Positions 27,601-42,094 of a DNA stretch of 56,007 nucleotides are shown here, piece after piece. Positions within the stretch are counted from its first letter, which is position 1. Each line of letters starts with the position of its first letter. The stretch spans positions 1,499,428-1,555,434 of the forward strand of contig BLXT01005154.1 in NCBI GenBank assembly GCA_019648995.1, in the 5' to 3' direction. This DNA is from Plakobranchus ocellatus (Eukaryota; Mollusca; Gastropoda; Plakobranchidae). A program made the position numbers and the translations under genes. Below the pieces are notes generated by a model that was not told the DNA's origin, did no database searches, and saw only the letters and a list, made by a program, of their open reading frames with translations.

Positions 27601-30600
27601 GTGTCCTTAGATATGGTCCCTAGCAAAGAACAAGATTGCCTTCAATAATTCTTTGAAGATGAAGATGTCCATTATTCTTGGCGTGTCTCAAATGTTCTTT
27701 GGCATTGCACTCAGTTTCCTCAACCACAGGTGAAAACTTCTTTTGATTTATTTGTTGAGAAACCAGACAAATGACACAAATAACCCTACTGAATTAAAAC
27801 AAAAACTAAAAAAATCCCCAATTTTTGGGGGTCCTTAAAATGCTTTTATAAGACTTCTATTAAGTTGCAGAAGCTATGTTTTGCTACCTAAGTTTTTCCA
27901 TTATAAATCTCTTAAAATGTATTCATTTGGACTGGTGTCAAATTATATACTGATCTATTGTTTTGTTACACGTCGGAGATGTTTATGTAGAGGGCTGCAA
28001 AAATTTTTGTAAGAATGAGTTAAACCAATTTTTCCTGGGTACATGTAGTATATCTGCCTCACAGAATGAGTAGCGTTATGATTCTACATGATTGACTTTA
28101 CATGAAAATTATCAATTGTAGGGGTGCAAACTACTCGTATATTTATGCGAAGAACTTTCTATAGACATCTTGTACATAAAGCATTGGAAATTTTTGCATA
28201 AGAAAATACATTGGTCTGATCTTGTAATGTTGAACCATAACCTGGCTCGTTTTGCAAGAGTAAGTCTGATAAGATAAGTTGTGGGATGAAAAAAACAATA
28301 ACAACAAAAAATAGAAAAGCAAGGTGACCTTCACACCCTATTCCCCCTCCCCCCCTGCAAAACAAACAAAAAAAAAAAGCATGCTTTGCTGTCATGGGTT
28401 ATAATAATCAATTTGTCATCTGGTTTCTTCTGGTTTTGCAATCTCCATGTTTAAACAGGGATTTTGCAGAATTGTTTCCTGTATTTCCTCTCTTCTGCAG
28501 ACATTTCCAGAGGCCTCTGAATATAATCTTTGACTTCATTCCCATGGTGGTTTTCCTGTTCTGTATGTTCGGATATCTGGTCATCATGATCTTTGTCAAG
28601 TGGCTGAAGTACTCGTCAACCAGTAAACCGCAGCCTCCCAGTCTGTTAATTGGTAAGCACTGGTTTTAACCCAAGAAATGTCAAGGGAGGATTAAATCAA
28701 CGGATATGCCTGATGTCCACATTTTTGTGGTGTGAAAAAATGGACATTTTCTTTTAAAGTCAATAAATCGTACCACAGTTATATGTACATTGTTTATTGT
28801 TTAATGACACCTTTTGGATTAAATGTGGTAAGACATGATGAAGATTTGGTCTGGAATTCAGTTGCATCATTTCACGTAATTAGATCAGAAACTGACACCA
28901 TCAAAGCAAGGGGATAAATCAGGTTGTCTATTTTTTAAAGAAATCATTTTGGCCCAGCCATCATCTTTTGTGCTTCAATATCTAGAGTTTCAGATTTTTT
29001 TGCCTTTTTCTTATTCTTAAGTTAATTTATTTATTGTTTTGCTGGGTTTTTTTTTGTTTTTTTTTAAGGGAAAAGGTGCCTTTTTTGTATTCCTTAAAAA
29101 GAGTTGGAATAACTTTTGATTATGCACATGAGCACTTGGCAAAAGGTGGACCCCAAAATTGTGTCAATTTTTGGATGCATTTTGAAAAAAAGAATCTCGA
29201 ATTTCAAAAGGAAAAACCCAATTCAGTATCAATGATGTAATATTCATGCAGAGTTGGATAGCAGGAGTAGATCCATGTAAAAAAGATTGCTCTGTGTCTC
29301 TTCACTTGGTGGTGACTGAGCTTAATATGATGATGGGTGACCGCTTTTTTTTGGTAATTTTGTCGTCATAGTTATGTTCGAACTTATTATTTAGTTAATT
29401 TAGACAGCAAGAATGCATTTAAAACTGAATTTTTTAAACATGAAGCAAGACTTTGTATGCCATTACACTCACAAAATCAAAATTTATGTATTGATGAGTT
29501 AATTTTTTTCAAATAGGGCTTGTAGAAAATCTTGATGACAGCCCACATTTGGCAAACCCTCATATATGAAATATTCTGTAATAAATGATAATATGAAGGC
29601 AAGTTAAGTCAACTGTAGACAAAGTTATCGTTTAAAAAATTGTTTACATGAACAAAAATAATTTTAAAACAAAATATATTTTCAAAATTTTTGGAAAAAA
29701 AAATCATGAATGCTCAATGCATTTGGATTACAGTAGAGGCTGAATTTTAACTGATCAGCTCCAATTCAGCAAAGTCTTTTGAAATCTTAGACAAGAAATG
29801 CAAAGAAAATATATCCTTTTCACATGATTAAATGGTTATACTGTTGGTTGACAAATTGGAAAACAGTCTAACATCCAGTTTTCCTTTTTTTTGTGTGTGT
29901 GCATATCTAGAGGTCTTGCCAAACAGTTAAAGCCATCAGGTTATTGATTAACGTATCTTTTTCCATTATGTCAGCTGTACTACTGATACTGCTTTATTTT
30001 TTGTGTTTACCTGACCAGCCATCACGTTATTGATTAACATATCTGTTTTCATTATGTCAGCTGTACTACTGATACTGCTTTATTTTTTTTGTTTACCTGA
30101 CCAGGTCTAATAAACATGTTCCTGTTCAACTATAAAGACGGTGAGGACAATATGATTTACAGCGGCCAGGTGCGTGTGCTTTTGTATTCAGCTTTTTTCT
30201 TGATCATGAAATTTTGATTAGATAAAAATGGAAACTATGAGCTGCATATTGAAAAACTTAAGTTTGGACTTTAATCTGATGTCTATAAAAAAAAAAAACC
30301 AACAAAAAACCCCCAAAAACCCCANNNNNNNNNNNNNNNNNNNNNNNNNNNNNNNNNNNNNNNNNNNNNNNNNNNNNNNNNNNNNNNNNNNNNNNNNNNN
30401 NNNNNNNNNNNNNNNNNNNNNNNNNNNNNNNNNNNNNNNNNNNNNNNNNNNNNNNNNNNNNNNNNNNNNNNNNNNNNNNNNNNNNNNNNNNNNNNNNNNN
30501 NNNNNNNNNNNNNNNNNNNNNNNNNNNNNNNNNNNNNNNNNNNNNNNNNNNNNNNNNNNNNNNNNNNNNNNNNNNNNNNNNNNNNNNNNNNNNNNNNNNN

Positions 30601-33600
30601 NNNNNNNNNNNNNNNNNNNNNNNNNNNNNNNNNNNNNNNNNNNNNNNNNNNNNNNNNNNNNNNNNNNNNNNNNNNNNNNNNNNNNNNNNNNNNNNNNNNN
30701 NNNNNNNNNNNNNNNNNNNNNNNNNNNNNNNNNNNNNNNNNNNNNNNNNNNNNNNNNNNNNNNNNNNNNNNNNNNNNNNNNNNNNNNNNNNNNNNNNNNN
30801 NNNNNNNNNNNNNNNNNNNNNNNNNNNNNNNNNNNNNNNNNNNNNNNNNNNNNNNNNNNNNNNNNNNNNNNNNNNNNNNNNNNNNNNNNNNNNNNNNNNN
30901 NNNNNNNNNNNNNNNNNNNNNNNNNNNNNNNNNNNNNNNNNNNNNNNNNNNNNNNNNNNNNNNNNNNNNNNNNNNNNNNNNNNNNNNNNNNNNNNNNNNN
31001 NNNNNNNNNNNNNNNNNNNNNNNNNNNNNNNNNNNNNNNNNNNNNNNNNNNNNNNNNNNNNNNNNNNNNNNNNNNNNNNNNNNNNNNNNNNNNNNNNNNN
31101 NNNNNNNNNNNNNNNNNNNNNNNNNNNNNNNNNNNNNNNNNNNNNNNNNNNNNNNNNNNNNNNNNNNNNNNNNNNNNNNNNNNNNNNNNNNNNNNNNNNN
31201 NNNNNNNNNNNNNNNNNNNNNNNNNNNNNNNNNAGATCTCTTTTGCATGGCCATGTAAATGACTGTGTAAGGCTCAAAAAAATTAATTTACAGAGTTGCA
31301 ATTGAAGATGAAATATTGCATGAAATCTTGACAGTATGGATAATAGCTGAGTATCTTTTCTTTCTCTTAAAGTGGGAGGTTTTATGACAAAAAATAGGCA
31401 ACCTTGTCTCTAGATAAACTCACCTTACTATTTTACTAGTTCATCCGACCTCTCTTCCTCTGACCTTCAATCTGGGGGTCAAGGCTTTTATGATGGCATT
31501 TGTGTCCTTACAATGTATTTATCTTATAAATATAAAATATGCATAAATAAATACGATCATGTATTGATATGGTGTGCTTGAATCAAAGCTACTCTTTATC
31601 GTGGTGTCCTGAAAAGAAAAATTCTAAAACTTCTTTTTCCTTTGCGTTGGTTTTTTCAGCAAGGATTTCAGAGCTTCTTAGTGATTGTAGCTGTGCTATG
31701 TGTTCCATGGATGATGTTAGGCAAAACAATATACCAGCGTTACTTGAAACGTTATGGGCAGGTAAGCTTGCTCCTCTCACTTGAATATTCAATGTCTTTG
31801 TTCGCCAGTGAAATAGATTATTTTGTGGAAGATTTGTTTTAAAAAAAAATGTGCCATTGAAGAATAGTGATCATGGTTTCAATAGAGCTCTCCAAATGTT
31901 GATTTCAAGAACTATCAAACACTGCAGGATTCCTCTATAGGTAATGAGTGTGAACCTGGATGTGAAATTTGATAATTATGACTTTGTGGCGATAATGCAC
32001 ATCATTCAGCCAATGCAAGCATAAGTTCAAGATTAATTTATTTTTTATTTATTTCTTAGTTTATATAACATGAACATGAATATGAACTCTTGTGTACAAA
32101 CCAAACATCTGTGTAGTGTCATCACAAAATTAAAGGTTTTGCACATTGAACAGGTCTTATATAAATATTGGTTTAGATTACTGTTAACATTTTACACTGA
32201 AATAAGTTGTCATAAGTTGTATAGAGGGGATTAATGTTAATTGATATCCATGGATTCACTGCAACACGAAGTTCGTTTTTTTCCACATATCAGCTGATTG
32301 TTGCTTCAAAATTTTCTTTCTGTCCTGACAAGATAAAAATTTCTGAAGTAGTGCTTGGTCCTCAATGAACATTTAGAATTTGTTACTTATCATTTGCATA
32401 AGCCATTGAGCATGTTGTATTTGTGTCTATGTTTTACAATATTTGTGTAATGAAAGATTCTGCATGATATTGTGGTTGTTCATATACCAAGGCAAATGGA
32501 TTTTTTGCGTGGAACATTTAGGTTCTTTTACTTACTTGAGCACCCATTTCACGTTTGTTTATGAATTGATGTACTTCTCATAGTGTTCTTTTTGTTATAA
32601 ATGCAAAATTATGAAGACAAGGTTGGATTGAAGTGGTTCTATTGTCATTGGGCCCTTTACTTCATTTCATAAGTAGCTGAAGAACCAAACTGTGAAGGTT
32701 AAAATGTTATACAATTTAGAAAGCAGGATCTGGTCATGTTAAAATTTGTATTGCAAGGAACCATAGGGCTTTTGATAAGTATGGCTATTTTGTTTCTTTC
32801 CAGTACTTTCAAAGAAATAAAAAAAAAAATGAAATTTTTATCTCTTATTATTTTGCTGTTGTGAAAATGGCCTCAAAAATATAAAGATAAAAGTAAAAAG
32901 TATCATGTGTAAAATTATACTTTGATAATAATAAAAATATGGAACTAGTTACTCCCTGTTTATAATGCAAATATACAACTTTTTCACTGATCATCATTTT
33001 TTTAAAAGTTTAAACTCAATTGCAATGAGAAATTTTTTTGTTTTGAAATTCTAAAGCCCTCGATATTTTCTCCTGTGACAAAAATTTCCTTGGCTGCCTC
33101 ATATATTGTAGATAGGACAGACAAATACATTTAAATTTTCACTTTCACCGCAGCCCAGGGCAATCTCATGTGGAGATAAATACCTTGATTCAGAGTTCTT
33201 TCATCAACAAGCTCTGCAGCCTGTAATACATACATAAATGGAGACAGCACTGTGCAATGTGGCAAGTTTGAAGTACTTCTCAACACGGCCAGTTAATAGT
33301 TTCAGAAATTCTTGACTATATCAAATCAAGAAACATAGATCTTTGGCCTATTAATACTTACAAAAGTGTAATTATTATTATTATTAATAAGATTATTGAA
33401 ATCTGCATTTGATGTGCTTGTTCAAAAACTCTTGTCACAGTAAAATTTGATTTGTGCAACAGTAGTAATGGAAGTGACTCACAGCTGCTTGAAGGAAGAA
33501 AAACTGTACAAAGATGTAAGGGAAGCAATTGCAGTGTATTGATGTTTGTACATAATTATGTTTAAAACTTTATAAAACAAGCCTCCCAGAAATATTTTGC

Positions 33601-36600
33601 CCATTTAAAAATGCACCAAGGATGGACCATTGTTTAACTAAAAATTTATTTTATTTTTTGCCTTCCCATTCTGTAACTCCATGGTAAGAAGTGAGCATTA
33701 ACAGAACCAACCAATTCTATTTACTAGCCTGTGGTCACCTTTCACCCGTTGGGTAGCTAGGTGACTTGATGAGGTTTCAATGACAGGAAAGAAAAGCCAA
33801 AATAGTGCAATTATGTCAGGGCCTGTCCCCTGGTTATCCTGTATCCTTTATTAATATAAATCAGGCAAGGACATGTCTTCTGGTTATCCTGTAATTTTTC
33901 TGTGACATAAATTAGGTCAGGATCTGTCCTCTGGATATACTGCATTCTTACTGTATGTGGCTCCCCTTTTTAGTTTACGCCAGCAAAAAGGAGAAGTTTT
34001 TAAAAATCTCATTGAAAAAAAAACTGTAGTTATTGTTATCATGGTTCATCAAAAAGAACCATGAAGTATAAGGGAAAAAAATGTGACCTGTCAGAGGTTG
34101 ACTGTGAGTAGCTAGAGATATTTGTAGGGAAAAATGTCGTTGCATATCTTTGAGAGGCAATTATTTTTTATGTGCAAAAAATATTAAATGTTTTTTTTCT
34201 CTCGATATCTTCAAATTTTTGTATTCAGGCAAATCCTTGCAAACAACTCATTTTATGCTGCCGGGTCTCAAATCAATATTCATCAATAGATGAATAAATC
34301 TTTCACAAAACATGGTCATAACGCTTATGAAAAATATACTTTTTTTACCAAGATATAAAAAATCTCAATTCTCATTATTGTCTCAATAGCATATAAAACT
34401 TATCTGGATTTATGTTTAAAACTCTCATTTTGTTGGACTTTACGTGTAAGATGAAAATTTACATTTTGAAGATTAAAATGTATTTTTGATATGAGGATAA
34501 TATTTGATTGTCTTCATTCTCATTTCATTGATTTGGATATTTTGTTATGGTGGAAGTTATGGGCAGGATGATTTTTTTGCTTCTTTATAGAATTTTTTAA
34601 AAGGCTTTAAAATTTGAATTCTCAAGAGGAAATGGGTATTTTCTTTGCATTTTCCACCATTTCAAAGCTAGTAGAAAGACATTGGGTAAATAAGCAAAGA
34701 ATTTGTAATTTTGACATAACACTCATTGGATCTGTAGCAAGTGTCACTTTTTTAGATGAACTGTGTTCAGATTTAGGTCGATTTTCCTTGGCCACATTTT
34801 TATATGCAAGTTCGTTGTGTGGTCGTTCCCAGAAGCGTTCGTTTCAGCCACTGCACAGAGAGGAAGATGCTGAGGAAGAAGTTATGTTTCTTAATATGAG
34901 TTCTCGCAGCTCAGACAACTCTTCTTCCAACGGCAAGCACCATACTGCAAATGACAATGAGGTGACGCTTTTACTCTGTGGCAACTCCGCCACATTTGCC
35001 CACAGTCTGCTTCTACACATTTTTTGTTCCTTATTGGGTTTTATTTAATTTTTTTTTTTTTTGGTGCATGGTGAAAACACATCACTTATAAGAGGTTTTG
35101 GTTTTGTCATATGCTTCTTTGCCTATTAGTTCATAGGCATAGAAAAGTTCAGAAATGTTGATTTGAAGTGGAAATTTTCTAGAGACAAGTCGGAGGAGGG
35201 AGGACAAATTAGTGAGTTTTATTTTTAAATAAACAAAAGAATATGAATTTGATACTTGGCGCTCATCAAATAATGTGTCTCTTCATCATAACATGACCTG
35301 GTTTGGCTGGAGGAAAGTTATAGGTATGAAATCATTCATTACAAATAGGAGTTGATCCCAGACTTTTTTGGCTCAGGTGTGGGGTCAGTGGTAGGCTTTA
35401 ACATCTAAATGACTGAAACATTCTTGCAGAGTTCTGGGCAAATTACCCACCGACCTAGTCAACAATGTCTTTCATTTGATATGAAAAACAGAAACTATGA
35501 GAGTCTTGCAAATGTTGCTAGAAAATGTCAGTATAAAACGTACACTATGGAACATTTGGAACATCTATCTTCATCGATATAATTGATTTTGCTGCCAAGC
35601 GTCTCAATTTTGGTCTCTTCGATAGTGGGAATATTTTTCTATATTTTTTTCTGGGAAAAGATAGCTAGCTATGGAGCTATTTAATTTGATGGAATATCAT
35701 CTAGTTTTGTGAAAAGAGGCCTAACTTTTGTGCGTTTTTAATCGTGGGAATACTAATAGTATAAATAAATATCAATTTTATGTACATTATTACGTAAGTC
35801 TGTAAAGAGCGCATTTATATTTTGATGATTACATTTATTTATTTATTTTTTTTTAGCACATTATTCCTTTTTCTTTCACAAATTGAGAAAAGCTTTCAAT
35901 TAGTTTCATTTCATGTAGTTTATGCTTTTCTTTTTGTTTTTTTTAATTTCTTTTTCTTCTGATAGATTTTCAAAACTAACTGATTTAGCCCTGTGAGATT
36001 GTAGTCCCCGTCAAATGAGGGTGACATTCGAAGTTTCCATTAGCCATAGGTACAGTTGAAGTAAGATTAGGGGGTTCCCCCTAGTAATTTACCAAAAATA
36101 ATTAACAAATCATCATCTGTCTTCTTATTCACTGTAAGTGTTTTTTTTTCCAAACCTTATAAGTTTGTAGTTCTTTGGAGTAGGTTAAATGATTTGTATG
36201 GGATGAAGCTATCGAGTGGTAAGGCCAGCACATCAGCTGGTAAAAGGTCTAAACCACTGGTGTAAGTTGTTTAAGTTATTGACTCTCTTGTTTCTTCTGT
36301 TGCAGGAGATTTAGATCTTTATTGAGACAAGGAAAGTCAGAAAGTGAAAGTGATAGGGATTAGTATGGCTCCTCCGTTGATGATAAACTGAACTCTGATA
36401 GATCTAGATTTAGACTTTCTAGACTCAGTCAGGAAATAGGTGTTATTCTTCAGATCATCTTTATTTTGAAAATTGCTTTTCTTCTTCTTTTCACAATCTC
36501 TTTTAAGCATCAGTTGATTTACTGCAAACTAAAACTTATTTCCTCATCATAGCAAAGAAAAAAAAAATTAAATTGATGAGATACATTTTTGAAGAAGACA

Positions 36601-39600
36601 AATCTTTTTTTCTTCTAGCTATTTCTTTAATTAGGTATAAATTCTATATTTCCATGGAATTGTGACCCTATAGAATGTGTGGAATTCTTGTAGGGATTAC
36701 AATAATGTACAATGCTCTATTTAGATTATGTAAGTTAGTTTGTGCATTTTTATACCACAGGACTCAACTAGAGCTAACAATATTAATGAAACATAATGAG
36801 AAAAATAATGCTTCTTGGCTTCTTAGCTTTTTTCTTATTTTTTTGATAACCAGAATTAAATAGTTCATATTTGAGGCTTATCTTTACTTGCATGATTTCT
36901 GCAATGCATGCTATTATCTTGTAACTGTGGGACTTTTGCCTGAGCTGAATGCTTTATGAGGTTTTTGGTGGGATATCTATGTTAATCATAGCAGCAATCA
37001 TTAATATTCCTGGTGGACTCTTAACTTTATCATGATCCCAAGTTTTCCTGCATTGGGCAAAAATTTTGATCTTTCCCATCTCCTATAGCACCAACAAGAC
37101 TTTTCCTGACTCAATGGGACCTTAAAAAATATCTAATTAGGTTAATTGTTAAGGTTAAGGGTTAAGGGCCAGGGATAGGGGTTAGGGGTTAAGATTTGTG
37201 GTTACAAAATTAGATATAAGTATTTTTTGATTGTTCTGCTGGGCTCTTCTGTTAGGCTCTTAGTTTTTATTGCAATCCCTTTTTACCCTATATTTAATGA
37301 CAAGTTTGATTCTCTCCATTCTCCTTAAACACCATTTAGAGTTTTTCCTTCTGAAAAAGGCCTTAGATTCAATTGTCTGTGTCTCACAAGTAATGAGCTG
37401 GGGTCATGAAGAAAGGAACCTATCACTCTGATTGAATAATTTAAATTTTTGTTAGGCACTTGATTAAAACAACGATGAAGATGAGTTGATTTCAGGTTTT
37501 AGATCTTCTTTTTTCTAATGTACAAAGTTGCACATATTTTGCTCTCTTTCTCAAATGTGATGTTTATACAATGATATTTTTAGACTAACTATAATTGTCA
37601 ATCTCATTTTTTATGTATTTGTCACAAAAACTTGATGACTTTAATCTTACATTGATGCAAATGTATTGAAAGAACATCATTTGATAGTAATATCCGGCTC
37701 CCTGTCAAGCCTTTTCCATTCTTGTCATGGGCTTTTTCTCAAAAGAATATTGTGATGCATATTTCTTTTTTCTTCTTCCCCCCAAAGATTAAGTGTAAAA
37801 TTTATTTTTTTTTTGTCTCTAACATAATTTAAGATGCGATGACTTAACTCGGTCCTTAATTCAAACAAACCTACATGATGCAGTATGGATTGAAATTTCT
37901 TGAGACCAAATCAAAATGAGTGGCAAGTTGCATTTTAAGCATTTCCAATCATGAGATAAAAAGTATAAGCTAGTGAATTTAACTTTTTTTTTTTNNNGGG
38001 GGGAGGAGGGGGAGGAGGAGGAGGAAGTAGTGGTGAGAAACCATGCCCTATGATTATTTTTTCAAATGTGTTGCAAATATAATTACTCCGTTAAACCTTT
38101 CCTTTCAGACATATTAGAAAAGTTCAAGATAAAGTGTAGAAATCTAACTATTTATAGCCTCTTAGCGAAACTCATAAGAAGAGAAAATATGAAAGTGTTT
38201 TTTCCCTCTTTAATTATAATACTGATAACAAAAAATGTAAACAAGCATTTCTTGGCATACTTTAACGTAGCTCTGTATAGTATTCACCCTTGCTCTGTTC
38301 ACAGAAAGAATGGAATATGTCATTTACTTGGGAGCAAATAAATGTGTAATGTTACTATATTGGTCTGGTTTAAAGATAATTATGTTTACAACGACTAGCT
38401 TTGGAACCTCATATGGAAATAGACCAACACTTCTGATTAAGTAATTTCGATTTTCCCCCCTTCTATTTTGTGAAATGTTAAAAGAGGTGGAAGGCGGCTC
38501 CTTGTAGCAGGAGTTCTTTTTTTTTAAACTGGGTCTTTTCCATGTTGTTTTGATGTAATTTTTTATTTCCTCTTTTTAGGCCATTACCGTTGCTTGACAC
38601 AATTCAAAGATGCTGATAAAAACAATAACAAAGTAGTATTCATTTTTTTATTGCCATCTGTGGTGATTGTGGTGATGTAGGCTTTGAAGGAAGAGAACTT
38701 TTTCCAAGTTACTTCTGAATGTTACCAAAGACAAAGAAAATATCCTAACATCTTGAGCATTTATATTTTTGACAGATTTAGTGAGTCCATAATATATAGC
38801 TCTCTCTATACTGTATGCTGAAACTCAAAACTTTGGTTCCTTGCTCTCCCCTCACTACTATAAGGCAACATGTGGTGGTGAAAATGGTATATGTGCTTGT
38901 ACCATGTCTTGGTGCATTCTGCTAAGGGATGCATGTGTAAGTAGTGATTCAGATCATTAATTATGCTTGCTTGTGATGTCTTACGTCAATTTAGGGAATA
39001 AGGTAACCTCAGGCTGTTTTGGGATACCTTGCATTCTATAGTGCAGGTCTTAAGTTAAATTTGATACCAGTTTTATGTCATTCAGATAATTGTTTGTCTG
39101 AGATATGCTCATTCAAGCATCATTGACAACCAGAATCATATTGAATTGAGAAAATAAAGTTTGAAGATTTTTTACTTTTCTATCAAGGAAGGTATTTTAA
39201 AACAAAGAACTAACCAGACTGAAAGATTAATGATTTTTAAAAAATTAGAAGATGAATCGAAATTTTAAAAAAGAGTGCCAAAAAAGAAATAGATGATCTA
39301 CTTTTCAGTCAAATATTTCAATAGACTAGGTACCTTATGCCCCAAATTGACAGAATGCATCATATTTTTCTTTTCCTATAATCAGTCTACCATTCCATAT
39401 TATATATCTATATATAGTTTAAGATCCTGTGTTTGCCAACCAGACCTCTAATGATTTTAACATATTAATATCCCTCACTGCGGGATTTTTTTTTTGTTTT
39501 TTAAAACTTTGATGAATAGCAGGCTTTAAGCACAAAACAACAGGTTGTATCTTCTTATTCCAGGGATTCCAGTTTTCCAATTAAAACAGGATTTCTGACT

Positions 39601-42014
39601 TTATGCCTTATTTTTATAACTTAAAAGTCAATTGTACTTAACTACATCTTCGAGAAAACTATTTATAACTATGTAAGTTTCCTGCTTTTTTTTGTCAGAG
39701 GCAACTGGCATCTCTGTTATTTAGTGATTCTGATTTAAAGCACACACAGTTTTCAGTTTGTTGTAATGTGTCAGATTTATTTAGTCTTGCAACAAAAAAT
39801 TATACTATTCCAAAGTAAATGTACAATGATTTTTTTTAAAGCTATAGTGTGGGAATGAGATCGCAAAAAAGGGCAAGAATAAGAGTCCTTAAATGGAAGT
39901 GTAAGACAGAATTTTCTAATTACTTTTAAATTGTTTGATGCTCAGAGTTTTTGACTTCTTAACCTAGCAATGAGGTAATTAGAGCATATCAGCCACATTT
40001 TGTTGCTTTTACAATATGGCTTTCAAAATCGTCATTCACTTAAGATAATTTTTAAAAAAAAAAAAGAAAAAAATATTTTAGACTTGGACACCTTTTCATG
40101 AAATTTGGACAGAAACATGATTTTTTTCTTTTCCCGTCGGCTTATTCATACAGCTCAAAGCTTATAATATCCTAAATCTGTCTTTTGACTGATATTCTAT
40201 GGTGTCTCACATAACTATTTTCTTTCTTGAAAACTCTGCACAGGCAGCAGATTTTTATGAAATGATTAAAAACTTTAATTTTTTGCTTACTTCATTTTGA
40301 CATGTAAGAAATTGAGTTTTTCTCTGTCAAGAATGGTACCTCATGCTGAAATGTTGTTTGTGGATTCTTATCATTGATTGCAATTTGTTTCAAAATTATA
40401 GCATGAAATATGTACTTTAAATGGTGGAATATTTTTGTCAATGCTTAAAAAAAAAAGTCAAAAGATCAAATGTTTTTAAGAAATTCTTCCTGATGAGGGT
40501 TACAATAAGCATTTCAATCTTTATTCATATTTATATTTTTGTTTCATGCGTAATTGTTTGTGTGTGTGTGTGCGAGTAGGTGGGTCAGTGAGTGAATGAG
40601 TAAGTCATGTCTCATCCTTTATATCTTAGGCTGAAGGGAAATCACATACGCGTTTAAGGTTAAAGCAGAATATCACCTTTTTGTGCTCTGTCATTTTAAA
40701 GCACATTGAGCAATCTGGTGGAAACATGTATACATTTATTTGGTGTATTTTTATGTTTAATTCTTTCAATATTTGTGTAGGGCCTATAATCACAAGACTA
40801 AAGCCCAACGATTTTTTTAACTGTGGGATATTGCCATTGTTTTTTCATTATAGCTATGGTTCTTCATCATAGGTCAGGCTCTTATCAAATAGTTCAATTA
40901 GAGTTCAACATAAAGCAATGGAGGATGTATCTTTTTTTTTTTTTTGTTAGTGTACTCATTGTCGCCCATCTGGTATTAGCGAAATAGAGTTAGCTTGTTC
41001 AAACTTTGCTAGTAAGCTAGGTTAAGTGGTATTGTGACATACACTGTACTTTACTGCTGGTTTGAAAGAAAAAAAGTGTTGATTTTTAATATTTTTTTTT
41101 CTGTTCAGAAGAAGTTTCAAGGCTTCAGTTGTGCACCTGCGCAAACATGCTCTGAAATCTGTCACAAATCATGAGTTTGCCATTAATGTCCAGCCAAACA
41201 GGGACCCAAAAGTCTGAGATAACTTATTAATGGACATACTACATGGAACAAATAAAGCAATCTGTTGAATAGCCCAGGATTGCCATGCCTCATTGTAGTA
41301 TCAACCCTTGCATTGAAATAATACTGGCACTGTTATCTGTCGAAGGCAACTCTTACGATTCTTACTTAACTTGGGGATGTCAAGCTGCAGGCAATGGGAT
41401 ATTTGTCTACACCCAAGGCCCAGATCCGTACTCACTATCACTTTGACATCCATAACTATATCTACACTTTGCTACAACACAGACTTTGATGGCAGATGTT
41501 AAGTGTGCATGTGTGTGTGGGTGGCAGTTAATGTATTTTGCATCACAGTGGTTTAGTCTGGGACTGGTCTTGTGGCCTTCATGGCTTGCATGTTACATAT
41601 CCAACATGAATCTTTTACTGCCAGGCTGTGATTCATAAAAGAGAATGTCTCTGACTGACCAGATATTGAATGAAAGTTGCAGCCAGCGTTGTATTCTTTC
41701 ACACTAAAGAAACTAGAGTGCTTTCAAATATTGTGGTAGCTATCAAGTTGGTTGCCGCCAGTATGGTCTTTACTCTGATATCCAATGTCCAGATCTGCAC
41801 TAATAATGTGACAAGTTTGACTTGGCTCTCAGTTCAACTTATTAGAGAGCAGACTTCTTAGGAGCAAAATCGGAAGCTGTTTTTATTTTGTCCCAAACAC
41901 TATCTGTGGATGGGAGCTTGACTCTAGAGTGAAAAATATACAATATGGACAGAGATATTCCATTATGGTGCAGAATTCCACTGGGTATCTGTTTATTTTG
42001 TTTTATTGTGATTG

Positions 42015-42094
<80 letters not shown>

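Larger units (their letters stand above)
28653..30104 (+). other. Intron 15
   Basis: Contains MITE copy C (29136-29556) and ends in an 86-bp tandem duplication (29933-30104) that includes the acceptor. Phase 1. Confidence 0.9.

Noticed and set aside
30228..31301. Three frames of 320-350 aa across the large gap
   Set aside because: Nearly all residues are unknown because the frames run through N.
34614..34832. 5' part of a 144-aa frame upstream of exon 18
   Set aside because: The peptide has no family similarity. Only the part after the acceptor at 34832 fits the gene.
36180..36262. tRNA-like GTGGTAAGGCC and GGTCTAAACC words
   Set aside because: The spacing and arms do not form a tRNA fold, and no B box of good quality is present.
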